In this document: in pieces, positions 54,071 to 64,000 of the stretch
How positions within the stretch are numbered: the stretch's first letter is position 1
Layout: every line of letters starts with the position of its first letter
Assembly: GCA_019916065.1 (NCBI GenBank)
Contig: CM034240.1
Coordinates: forward strand, 20,445,894-20,509,893
From: Vitellaria paradoxa
Taxonomy: Eukaryota; Streptophyta; Magnoliopsida; Ericales; Sapotaceae
Reading direction: 5' to 3'
DNA: 64,000 nucleotides
The notes under the pieces: model-generated
Told to the model about the DNA's origin: nothing
The model's input: the letters and a program-made list of their open reading frames with translations, nothing else
The model's database searches: none
Made by a program: the position numbers and the translations under genes

Positions 54071-54997
54071 TTGTGGAATCACCCTAATGCCTTCTTAATA
54101 AATTATTTTTAATATATATTTTTAAAATTTTCTCAAGTGTTCAGTTGAATTTGTCCGACACACACAAAATAGAAAAAATAAAATGTACAGATTTTCAGTG
54201 GATAGTTTTTATTTTTCTTTTTAAATCTGTAAATGTAATCGAAGTACTTATGAATTTGAATCATGCACTCCTTTTTCAAATTTGCATTCTGCATAAATTT
54301 TACGTGGGTATTCGTCGAATTTTTAACTTTTGGAGCATATGTTTTTGGTTTATTTCGAATAATTGAAGTGGTAAAATAGCACACTTGAAGGGGTAAAGCA
54401 GAGAATGAGATCAATTTCATATATTAACTTGTAAGTTAAAGAGCCGTTCAAGTAGAACAGTCCTTTAGCTTGAGTATGTGCATCCTCTTTATTCATCATT
54501 CTTAATTTCAGCAATGCAGCAAAATTTAGCCAATTACGACATTGTTATCCATGTGTTTATGTTTATGTTTAAAGCACCAATCACGGATTTATAGAGTGAG
54601 AGACCTGGCTTGTAGAGATAGATAGCTTCGCTAGCTTGCTTCAGGTTACGTTGATTAGTCAATGAGTTTGAGCTCGAGTGGGGTAGACCAAAAGAAAATA
54701 AATCCTCTAAATCCTTCTATTTCAATAATGTAAATTTACTGTATTGTTTGGCAATGCACTGACATATGCTCTATACAATTCATTTTCATTCCATGCTATA
54801 CAAATTCAAATTATCTTTTGTGTTGTTAGCCTTTCCTTGAGAAATTCAGTTCACTACAATTTACTGTGAATTTCTCCTTTGAAGCCTTCTTGTCCTTTTA
54901 TCATCACATGGCCTTGGTTCTCTTATGTATTTGACTTACATCCAATGACGAAGTGGAGTTTACTCATCCATCCCAGTTTATCATGTTCAATGACCAA
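54071..54997. other. Intergenic, nothing recognised
   Basis: No protein family, repeats or RNA gene identified on either strand. Confidence 0.4.
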
Positions 54998-55534
54998 CAT
55001 TGCATCAAAACAAGAAAAAGAATGAAATAGCTAATTGTAATTTTACCTTCTGAAAATTTGTGACGCTTCTTGACGGCTATCTAGATCATAAATTTTCTTT
55101 TTGTTTTATCACCTTTGACTCTCTGCTATATGAAACAGCCAGTTTGCCACGTTCAATGAAGACGTTGGTGGTCCTCTCCCAGCCATGGTTCAAAGTATCA
55201 TCTGAAAAGCCAAGATATAGCCTGAGAAGTATTGGAATTGATGGACGGAACAACGAGATCTCAGCCCGTGTCAAAGAAATGTGTTAAGAATAGTTATCTC
55301 GCTCTGTTGTGGCTGAGACAAGCTGATATCTCAATAGTACACCAAGATGACTAACTTTTGCGGTGAGAAATCGACGAGACAAATGATTTTCTGGCGATTT
55401 GTGTAAAAGGAAAAAAAAAAAAGTTAGCTCATTCACATGTTATAAGTAGTTATCTAATATTTAGTAAAAGATTCATTATATTTTTTTGTCATATAATATA
55501 TCTATTTTATTATTTAAAATTTTTTATATATTTT

Positions 55535-56395
55535 TGAAAATTCTAAACCCACACAATCACACACACAGTGAAAGTAATCACACAAGAGAATAACGAGGAA
55601 ACCCTATCACAGGGAGAAAAACCTCTATTTACAATCCCACTATCAACGGGTTACAAGACTCTACTCAGACTCTCTACGAATCACTCGCACGAATCCTTTC
55701 GTCACTCTTGCTCGAATCACTCGATAAACCCTACAAGTAGGCTTTCTGCCTCACACAGAAAGTGAAAAGAAAATACAAGACGAATTTAGAGAAAGAACAT
55801 GAAAGCTCTCAATACTCAAAGACTCTTTCTCTAGGTCCCTATAATATGTTCTCCCACCTCTCACAATTACAGAGTTGGTTTCACATATATATATAGGATT
55901 ACAAAGTTGCCCTAGTGTGGCAAAATAGGAAATTGAATCCGAACAAAATATTCATAACTCGATCCCTCGCGCTCCCATCCTCCAGCCTGCGACCTGCACT
56001 GGAATTTTTATGCTTTAGAAAATAACACTGGCGCACCCTCGCGCTCCCATCCTCCAGCCTGCGGACCTCACTGGAATTTCTGAGACACCTTGGCGCACCC
56101 GCGCGCTCCCTTCGGGCTGCCTGCGTGCTTGGGGCGCACCCGCGCGCTCCCCGCGCCGTGCCTGCGAGGTACACTGGAATTCCATTCATGTTCCAGAAGG
56201 CTGCGTCCGAATTCCATTAGGTTTTGTAATCCTTCACACCAATTAGAATTCTTCAAAATCTTGGTCAACTTGATTCATTTTATCTCCTTAATTGTTTAGA
56301 ATTCTTCAAATCTTCAATTTGCATCACTTTAGGAAACTTGAATAGCATTCCTAATTTAACTAAGATTTTGATTGGATTTGCCACAAGACTTTACA
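55535..56395 (-). repeat. 3' LTR of the gag-only Copia element
   Basis: On the minus strand it runs TGTAAAGTC to ATTTTCA. It contains a GC-rich cluster (55965-56185) of four imperfect CGCGCTCCC…CTGCG…CACTGGAATT units. Short open frames here are repeated in the other LTR and are not genes. Confidence 0.95.
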
Positions 56396-56407
56396 ATCTC
56401 CCCCTTG

Positions 56408-57577
56408 GCAATTCCATATCAAAACTTAAGTTAAATTTTAAATTCTGCTCAAATTCTGCATTTTAAATTCTGCTCAAATTCTGCACGTACTGAACACACA
56501 CATCAAGGCACCATGTGGAATAATATAGAAATGATCAATGATATCATTACCAAAGCACATTATACATAAAATATCATGCCATAGCCGAAACACGTTCACA
56601 TATTACATACATAACTTGAAATGACTCCCCCTTTTTGATATGGAAATGACAAGTGCACAAAAATAAGGCAAGATCAAACCGAAGACCCATGAGTATGGCA
56701 TACATGACACGACCTCTTCTAAGTGTGACATCAGAATAATGTGAGGGAGGATCTCCTGCGCCCTGCCTACGAGGCTCTCAGGAAAATACGTGTAAGTGCA
56801 GATTTGGATACAGACAATCAAAACTAAAAAGAGACGGTAGAAGAATTCACTAAAAAATGTTAAAAAAACTTTTAATTCCACTATACCAATACATGTACAT
56901 CAATCTCTCACCCTTCATAAATTCAAAGATTCACATTTTGATTTTCCAAGAAAATTGTCAATTCTGTGTCGAGAGGTGAAATAAGTCATAAAATTGAACA
57001 AATGCTTGTGCACGTGTGAGTTTTTGACTATAATATACATATAGGCTCCCCCTCAAACAAATCATAGACTCAAAAAGTTAAATTTGATGTACCAAATGAA
57101 TTGAGAGCCAATCTTCCTTTTTTTTTTTTTTTTTTTAACACTTGGCGGTTTTCACACGCTTATGGGCAGGTAGCTATTCCTTAACAATCAACGAGTCATT
57201 AAGGGGCTTCTCACTGGTCCCACCGGTAGCCCTTTCCAAGTTTGTTTGTTTTTTTTTTTTTTTTTAATTTATATGATGCATAACTTTGATATGCACATAT
57301 CAGGCTCCTCAACATTTTTTAAACACATCAAACAATAACCCTTGATTCATGGAAAAGAAGAGAAAGAGATATATGCATGTACAGTCAAGTGTAATAGGAA
57401 GCATTTCAAAATTATGACAAAAATAACCAAAACACTTCGTATCAATTTACAAGGAATGCGAAAATTATGAACTCATTGAAATCGATGAATTTGGAAGATT
57501 TAATGTACAGGTAACAGTATAGAAGTCGTAAAATATTTTCAACTTAATCAATGAACTTCTAACTTATCTTTTAGATT
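56408..57577. other. Copia element interior without coding
   Basis: Between gag and the 3' LTR. Contains two long poly-T tracts (57118-57136 and 57249-57266), each close to a CCTTTCCAAG/ACTTGGCGG-type stretch. No pol remnants are seen. Confidence 0.6.
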
Positions 57578-59718
57578 TCAATGGTGTGTACAAATGCCTA
57601 CAGATTTTCTTAGAGACTCAAAGCGAAGGGCATTTTGTGAAACAAAACAATTTAAATCTGACTTTCTAACCCAAATAGCTCTAGTTTTAAGACCAGTTGT
57701 CTTGACAGGTTTTTCCTCACGTTTTTGACTTTTATGAAAATTCTTTTTCTCAACAAATTTGAAATTTGTACCTCTTCGAAATATTGGACTGTTTTGTTTT
57801 TGAAAAGGACGTGAGTTTTTGTAATAATCTTCTGAAAATTTTGAAAACACTTGAAATTTATTCTTCACAGGGACTTTAGACTCAGGGTTTTTTGAAAAAT
57901 TTTTAACATAGTTTAAAGGAAGACCATAAAGTTTGTGACAGTTTGGGCGTATATGACCTTTGATTCCACAGTGGTGACAAACAGGTACAAGGGATTGGGA
58001 TCTAGCAAAATGCATACCTTTCACTATGTGAGGAGAATGCTGATAGTGTTTATTCTTTTCAAAACTCTTCTTTGGTGGTGCAGTAGACTTATGGAAGGTC
58101 TTGGGATTGGCTGCAGGTTTTGAAACAACCTCTTCTACTACTGAAGGCGCTGATGATGATGAAACAATTGTATTTTTCCCTCCAGTGTAGCCTAAGCCTG
58201 CTTTGTCTCCATGTGTTCGTTGTTGGCTCCAAATTTCTTCTAGCTTTTGAGAACTGTAGTTCATTCTTTCAATTATCTTCTCATCACTCTTGATCTTCTC
58301 TTTCAGTTTACTGACCTCATCCTGAAGTTCTTCAACAACTTTCTCCAATTAATCAATCTTTTTATTCTTTTCTTCAAGTTTTTCTTTGAACTTTTCTGCA
58401 CTATGAGACTGAGAAGTTTTGTCAGATTCCAAAATAGATATTTTACCTGTGACCTTTTCATTATCTGTCTTCAAGGAATCACGTTCACTTCGAAGTTTAC
58501 AGTTTCGGGTATGTTGGGCTTGTCTTTGTTTCTTCACCTTACTGTATTCAACAATTAAAGCATCATATGCTACTTGCAAATCATTGTTAAATTCATCCTC
58601 AGAGTCATCATCTTCATGATTTGATATATCAGTGTCGCTTTGAGATCCAGAAGCTGTTCCTGCAGACGAAGAGTGAGACGCCATAAAAGCAACAAAATTA
58701 CCTTCATCGTTTGAGGATGCTGATAAAGATGATTCATCTGAACTGGATTCATCATCTAATGTAGCGTTCATGACTTTGACTTGCTTCTTTTTCATCTTTT
58801 TGTTTGCACAGTCTTGAGCAAAGTGTCCATATCCATGACACTCAAAACACTTGATCTTGTTCTTCTTGTTTTCTTCCCCAGATTCAATCTTCTTGATCTT
58901 CTTTCCTTTTTCTTGAGATTGTGACTCATTCTTGTTATTCTTATTAAATAAACCCTTCTTCCTCATATATCTCACGAATCGTTTAGCCACAAGCGCCATT
59001 TCTTTATCCGACTCCTCTTCATCACTTTCTTCTTCCACTGTCTTTAGAGCAATACCTTTTGATGCTCTGCGAGATTTCACCATATTTGCTTCAAACGTTT
59101 GCAAGGATCCCACAAGGTCTTCTATTCTCATGGAGTTCACATCTCTGACTTCTTCTATTGCTGTGACTTTAGAATCAAACACTCGTGGAAGAGAACGTAA
59201 AATTTTACGTACCACTTTGTATTCTGGAATAGGTTCTCCAAGGTTGTGGCATGAATTAACAATGTGACTGAGCCGGACATAAAAGTCATCAAACCTTTCG
59301 TCTTCATTCATCCTTAGTCCCTCAAACTCAGAAGTGAGTTTTTGAAGCTTGCTGGTTTTGACTTGTTCGTTCCCTTCATGTGTACTTTGCAGAATTAACC
59401 ACGCTTTTCGGGCACTCGTACAACTTGAGATGCGGCAGAATTCATTAGGGCAAATTGCAGAAAATATGGCACTCAAGGCTTTGAAGTTCCACTCCGAACT
59501 CTCTTGCTCAGTTTTAGTCCTACGTCTGAATTGACTTTTGTTCGATTCTTCCGTCAACTTCATGGGTCGGTTCTTCCCATCCTTTAACTATTGACATCCA
59601 TACTTTGTAATTAATTCCCAAAAGAAAAAGCTTGCATTCGTACCTTCTAGTATGAATAGTTTGAGCCGTCAAACCAAGGGGGTCTGGTGCTTGAACCTCC
59701 TTCACGTGGTGGATCCAT
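57578..59718 (-). pseudogene. Copia gag, broken by stops and frameshifts
   Basis: Likely start at ATG 59718-59716 (MDPPREGGSSTRPPWFDGSN), then a stop where the family has Trp (YS-Y-stop-KVRM) and a frame change. KVWMSIVKGWEEP appears in a second frame, then 59563-58349 is open for 404 codons with the UBN2-type gag core (LSAIFSAICPNEFCRISSCT, FDDFYVRLSHIVNSC). A CCHC knuckle (CFECHGYGHFAQDC) and an acidic, Ser-rich, coiled-coil-prone stretch follow. A TAA at 58349-58351 is followed in frame by 256 more codons with a second knuckle (CHHCGIKGHIRPNC) and end text (AIWVRKSDLNCFVS) that in relatives sits just before the protease. Confidence 0.88.
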
Positions 59719-59774
59719 TGGTTTGGACGAAGATCTTCACTCAAGAACTTAGAGTGACCTGCTCTGATACCAAT

Positions 59775-60633
59775 TGAAAATTCTAAACCCACACAATCAC
59801 ACACACAGTGAAAGTAATCACACAAGAGAATAACGAGGAAACCCTATCACAGGGAGAAAAACCTCTATTTACAATCCCACTATCAACGGGTTACAAGACT
59901 CTACTCAGACTCTCTACGAATCACTCGCACGAATCCTTTCGTCACTCTTGCTCGAATCACTCGATAAACCCTACAAGTAGGCTTTCTGCCTCACACAGAA
60001 AGTGAAAAGAAAATACAAGACGAATTTAGAGAAAGAACATGAAAGCTCTCAATACTCAAAGACTCTTTCTCTAGGTCCCTATAATATGTTCTCCCACCTC
60101 TCACAATTACAGAGTTGGTTTCACATATATATAGGATTACAAAGTTGCCCTAGTGTGGCAAAATAGGAAATTGAATCCGAACAAAATATTCATAACTCGA
60201 TCCCTCGCGCTCCCATCCTCCAGCCTGCGACCTGCACTGGAATTTTTATGCTTTAGAAAATAACACTGGCGCACCCTCGCGCTCCCATCCTCCAGCCTGC
60301 GGACCTCACTGGAATTTCTGAGACACCTTGGCGCACCCGCGCGCTCCCTTCGGGCTGCCTGCGTGCTTGGGGCGCACCCGCGCGCTCCCCGCGCCGTGCC
60401 TGCGAGGTACACTGGAATTCCATTCATGTTCCAGAAGGCTGCGTCCGAATTCCATTAGGTTTTGTAATCCTTCACACCAATTAGAATTCTTCAAAATCTT
60501 GGTCAACTTGATTCATTTTATCTCCTTAATTGTTTAGAATTCTTCAAATCTTCAATTTGCATCACTTTAGGAAACTTGAATAGCATTCCTAATTTAACTA
60601 AGATTTTGATTGGATTTGCCACAAGACTTTACA
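59775..60633 (-). repeat. 5' LTR of the gag-only Copia element
   Basis: Same sequence as the other LTR minus one TA dinucleotide. The GC-rich units lie at about 60203-60423. Confidence 0.95.
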
Positions 60634-61119
60634 ATTTTTTTATTTTTTTAATTAAAAAAATAAAATATTGCATATCGCTCGATATTGCAATGTAACACCA
60701 CGATCACATCAAAAATTCTCAAGCCGATACAACAGCCGCGACTGCGACTTTGAACCATGCTCCTAGCTTCTGCTGGAACTATGTTTCAGCTAAAAGATGA
60801 TGTCTTGAGGTCTATAGTTTTGGAAGCTAATGTTTCAGAAACTATTTTCTGGTGTAGAGATCATAAGTTGGACATCTCAACTCAAGTTCTTCTTCCATTA
60901 TATAATGTGGCAAAAAAGGCTTTTATGGCTGCACTGATGGGTACAACACATATAAACTCGTGTGTAAAGAAAGATGTATCTGGAACCAATTACACTTCAA
61001 GCTGCTCTTCATCTTCCCTAGATATCATTGAAAGCGAAATCATGATGCATAGCTGGGCTCTTTTGTTGCTAAGCAGTGATTTTGGCACTTCATGGAATTC
61101 TAAGTCATTCCCTTTCTAA

Positions 61120-61968
61120 TATTCCATTTTAATACTTTTATTTTTTATACATGTATGGTGCTTGCTTCATTCCTTGGGAGTTCAATGGGAACTGTAACAA
61201 TTGTAAGCTGTGTTTTTCTTGCGCATGTTTTACTTATTTTCTGGTTGGCCTACTGTGCTCTATTAACACGGTCTATCTCTTGTTATAATGCTTGTAACTA
61301 TTTTCTTGGAATTTCATTCTCTGTTTTAGTTGACCTCTGTAGTTACTCTATTTGTACTGTGTATTGTTTAACTTTCTGCTAATCAATCATGCATCATTAT
61401 ATGTTAATCATTTGTTATAACCTCCCTAAATTTATATTTCTTAAAAAATAAATCAGCACTTTTTGGACAAAGGGAAAAAATTATGACAACCCTTCAAAGT
61501 TTAATAGGATGAATGGCTAGATATATATATATATATATATTTGTCCTGGAACAATAAAGTATTGAACTATATACTCTTTAATAATCCTCTGGTCTTTGCT
61601 TATAAATTAAAAAGGGTGCCTACTTAGTTGGTTGATAGTGGACAGAGTTGTTCAGCTCTGGCTATGTCAGAGCTCCGTATATATGTTTCTCTCTATTGTT
61701 TCTTGGTTTAAAAAAAAAAGGAAAAAAATATGCTTTCTTATTCATTTTTTTTAAAGCTATGCTTTTTTTTTCTTCTTAATCATTCAATTTATCTAGGCAG
61801 TGCAGAGTTTATTCATCCACCAACCTTTGGAGAATCATATGATAAAATGATGTAGGAGGTTCTCCAGGGCATTTGATAATCTATTTCATTGCTATTGTTT
61901 GGGGCACTAAATTGCTGAGTTTCAACACTTATACGAGGTCTGACATAATTGCTCGACAGCAAATTGAA
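61120..61968. other. Unassigned DNA between fragment and PP2AA copy
   Basis: Contains (TA)n near 61520-61541 and poly-A near 61711-61728. The frame 61155-61382 (+, 75 codons) is hydrophobic with no recognisable family; probably chance. Confidence 0.4.
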
Positions 61969-62480
61969 AATTTATTCCATGTTTGAGGCTAGACTGAGGA
62001 CCCATACTAGTTGTGGCCAAAGAAGCATTATCTTTCTCTTGGGCTATAATATGAGAATAGTGGATTAACCTATTGTGTTCTTCTAGTTTCATGGGGCCAA
62101 ATAGATATTTGTTTCCCTTTCTTAGGCTTTTCTTGTTTTTTCTGCAGTTGTTTCTTGTGGGATAACTTATCCTTTTAAATAGTTTACGGGTAAGGCCAGT
62201 GACATGATATTGTAAGTTTTAGTTTGTTACTTTCTTATATCGTAATAATTAGAGTATGCCATGAGAGATTCTATCACATCAACATAGTACTAAGCGCGAA
62301 TGTTCTATATTTGGACAGTCAGTGATTGCATTGCATTTCTCTTGTAAGGTAGCTACTTGTGATTGCACTTGGAGCAAGGTTTTTGTCGCATAACACTGAT
62401 TGGTTTATAAATTTGTTGGTGTTACATGAATTATATGAACTCATCTCTTTTTCAATTGTTGATATGACCTTTTCATGTAG

Positions 62481-62663
62481 GTCATTGGCATTGATCTGCT
62501 ATCCCAGTCCCTGCTTCCAGCAATCGTTGAACTTGCAAAGGATAGGCACTGGAGAGTTTGGCTTGCAATAATAGAATACATGCCATTATTGGCAAGTTAG
62601 TTGGGTGTAGGGTTTTTCGATGACAAGCTTGGTGCTCTTTGCATGCAATGGTCGAAGGATAAG
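62481..62663 (+). pseudogene. Exon 8 copy with nonsense mutation
   Basis: 183 bp, same length as the true exon 8, with about 9 substitutions. CAG (Gln) has become TAG at 62598-62600. Other changes are Glu to Lys, Arg to Trp and Leu to Ser at conserved positions, as expected without selection. The acceptor CATGTAG is kept. Confidence 0.95.
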
Positions 62664-63525
62664 GTCTGTGAAATGATATAAGATACATGCCATGATTGGC
62701 GACTCATATAGTTTTAATGTTTTTTGATCATATCTTGACTTTTTGCATGCAATTGTTAACAAAATAAGGTTTGTTAGTGCACATATTTTTGAGTAATAAT
62801 CGTACGTTGTATGCAACTCTTTTTTCTCATATTCTTTATTCTCATTTACAGCTGAATTCCTTCTCTTTTTGCATTCTATGGCTAATATGCCTATGTACTT
62901 TAGTTTGGTTCTTTTATCCTTTGTCCCGAGTTTTTTTGTGCCCCTAATTTCTATTAATTCTTTTTTTTTAACCCATGCTGTTTTGGTTAGTAAGCAATGT
63001 TTATGTCGTTCAATTACCATGCTATTATTAGAAAATTAGTATTTAATGTTTGAATAACAAATAAAACATTGACAAGTTTCTGGGAATATTTGATTTAAAC
63101 ACATCAATTTGGAGTATTTTGGGACATCTGGAGGAAGTTAATAAGGGAAAAAATTGAAAGCTAAGGCATTATCTTGTTAGAATTATTAGGTGAGTATCTC
63201 ATTGAGATGAGAATTGACATTACCACCGTTGGTCCTTACTAGTTAAGGGTGTTGGTTGTGTGATACTAGAGACGGACCTAACTTCTGAAAATATTTGCAC
63301 AAAATGGCTGGTCTTAGACTCAGAAACTATTCTCATGCTTGATTAAAATGTTTATTATTTATAATACAAATACAAAAAATGGTTATGATAATTGGGGATT
63401 TTCTAGATAGGTGATTGGGTCATTACCACTATAGTTTATGTTATTATTATGTAAATTTAAACCATGAATAACTTTGATTTTCTATAGTCTGGATTGGAGA
63501 ATCCAAGATGCCATTTGGTTTGTAA

Positions 63526-63608
63526 ATTTCTCTCCTTGGTCCTGTAATGGTTCCAAAAATTACTTGCTCCAAACTTCTACCTGTGGTCGTTACTACATCA
63601 AAAGACAA
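63526..63608 (+). pseudogene. Exon 10 copy, 3' 83 bp only
   Basis: Matches 37668-37750 ([20 protein letters not shown] frame) and keeps the GT donor. Its left edge joins directly to intron-8 MITE sequence. Confidence 0.93.
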
Positions 63609-63682
63609 GTAGCCAAGCTAGTTTCTTTAGCTTAAAAATGTTTGTCACAGCTTGTACTGGTGGTTGATAATATTTATCACAG

Positions 63683-63749
63683 GGTACCAAACATCAAGTT
63701 CAATGTGGCAAAGCTGTTGCAATTGCTTATTCCTATAGTTGAACACTCT
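63683..63749 (+). pseudogene. Exon 11 copy
   Basis: 67 bp with acceptor ATCACAG and donor GTAAGT as in the true exon. Only a few substitutions (for example GTG to CTG). Confidence 0.95.
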
Positions 63750-64000
63750 GTAAGTAACTATTTTAATTTTATTTTCCATTTGATTTTTGATAATCTTAGT
63801 ATTTCGTGGTAAACTGAAAAGGCTTACAGAGAAAAAGGTGGAGGAAAGAATGCAATGCACGATTTAAGGAATTTATCTTGGTTCATTTATAAAAAGGTGG
63901 CCCTTGAGTAGCATGAAGTAAGATTGTTCTATTGTAATTTGGGGGAATCGAAGGCTCGAACTTTGGAATCTGCCCCCCTGTTTGTAGAGGAAAGACTAAC

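Larger units (their letters stand above)
55535..60633 (-). mobile_element. Gag-only non-autonomous Copia element, very recent (5.1 kb)
   Basis: LTRs 55535-56395 (861 bp) and 59775-60633 (859 bp) appear identical except for one TA step in a (TA)n run. They are flanked by the duplication ATTTT (55530-55534, 60634-60638). The primer site TGGTATCAGAGC (complement of 59761-59772, tRNA-iMet) lies two bases from the right LTR. A purine tract CAAGGGGGAGAT (complement of about 56396-56407) lies against the left LTR. The interior holds only a broken gag and non-coding DNA; protease, integrase, RT and RNase H are absent. Pol must have come from another element. The gag tail resembles the long Sirevirus-like type, but this is uncertain. 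Confidence 0.95.
55187..60755. mobile_element. Small TIR element split by a Copia insertion
   Basis: GGTTCAAAGT at 55187 and ACTTTGAAC(C) at 60747-60755 are inverted, each bordered by CAT (55184-55186 and 60756-60758). Further inside, ATATAGCCTGAGAAGTATT and the reversed GTATCGGCTTGAGAATTTTT are alike. Without the Copia element the unit is about 465 bp. A 3-bp duplication fits PIF/Harbinger- or CACTA-like elements, but the short ends do not identify the superfamily. Confidence 0.5.
55140..61119 (+). pseudogene. Unidentified coding-like fragment split by the TIR element
   Basis: Bases 55140-55186 read QFATFNEDVGGPLPA, then M. Across the element, from 60757, 120 open codons follow: MLLASAGTMFQLKDDVLRSI, then FWCRDHKLDISTQVLLPLYN and MMHSWALLLLSSDFGTSW. 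It looks like real protein sequence, but I do not recognise the family, and the fragment ends at a stop at 61117-61119. It sits where PP2AA exon 7 should be in the duplicated copy, so it is foreign to that gene. It may be a captured or rearranged exon. Confidence 0.4.
54998..64000 (+). pseudogene. Partial tandem copy of the PP2A A-subunit gene (intron 6 to intron 11), dead
   Basis: Segments match the functional gene in order: 54998-55128 (27384-27518, intron 6 end), 61969-62480 (from about 34680, intron 7 end), 62481-62663 (exon 8), 62664-63524 (intron 8 up to the MITE), 63526-63608 (exon 10, 3' part) and 63609-63682 (intron 10). Then come 63683-63749 (exon 11) and 63750-64000 (intron 11), running off the window. 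Exon 7 and the adjoining intron are replaced by unrelated DNA (55129-61968). Exon 9 and the exon 10 5' part are deleted. A duplication that started inside intron 6 lacks a promoter and exons 1-6, so it could not make the scaffold protein. Confidence 0.9.

Noticed and set aside
55568..56299. Open frames of 65-96 codons repeated at 59808-60537
   Set aside because: They are identical in both LTRs of the gag-only Copia element and cover its GC-rich units; not genes.

Overview
The window is nuclear DNA from a flowering plant, most likely a eudicot; the species cannot be fixed from sequence alone. It is AT-rich and dominated by plant-type transposable elements (Copia and Gypsy LTR elements with tRNA-Met-like primer sites, L1 LINEs, Mutator-like and hAT-like elements). 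These surround and fill one conserved host gene with GT-AG introns.

The host gene (6120-38609, + strand) encodes the 65 kDa scaffold/regulatory A subunit of protein phosphatase 2A (RCN1/PP2AA family). I joined 12 coding exons into an uninterrupted 587-codon frame, the usual family length. Only 1.76 kb of the 32.5 kb between start and stop codons is coding. Introns 2, 6 and 7 are 7.0, 9.2 and 7.5 kb because of nested insertions: a Copia element with target-site duplication ACTTT and a hAT-like element in intron 2; a Gypsy-type element with an array of about 19 units of about 89 bp, two nested TIR elements and a LINE fragment in intron 6; a local duplication of half of exon 7, an L1 LINE and a second hAT-like element in intron 7.

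Upstream (1-6119) lie a miniature LTR element (TRIM, TSD GAGAG), a possible large LTR, a decayed Copia pol and a short tandem duplication just before the gene. Downstream (38.6-44.4 kb) are a TIR element and a very AT-rich stretch.

At about 44.4-53.3 kb is an 8.9-kb Mutator-like element with long inverted ends. It carries a decayed MuDR-type transposase and, downstream on the same strand, a decayed plant mobile domain (PMD) gene. This is the most unusual unit in the window.

From about 55.0 kb to the window end is a partial, dead tandem copy of the PP2A A-subunit gene, starting in intron 6. It has an exon 8 copy with a stop codon, lacks exon 9 and the 5' part of exon 10, and keeps exon 11. 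It is interrupted by an unrelated coding-like fragment, itself split by a small TIR element, itself split by a 5.1-kb gag-only Copia element. The LTRs of that Copia element differ only by one 2-bp microsatellite step, so it is very young although its gag is broken.
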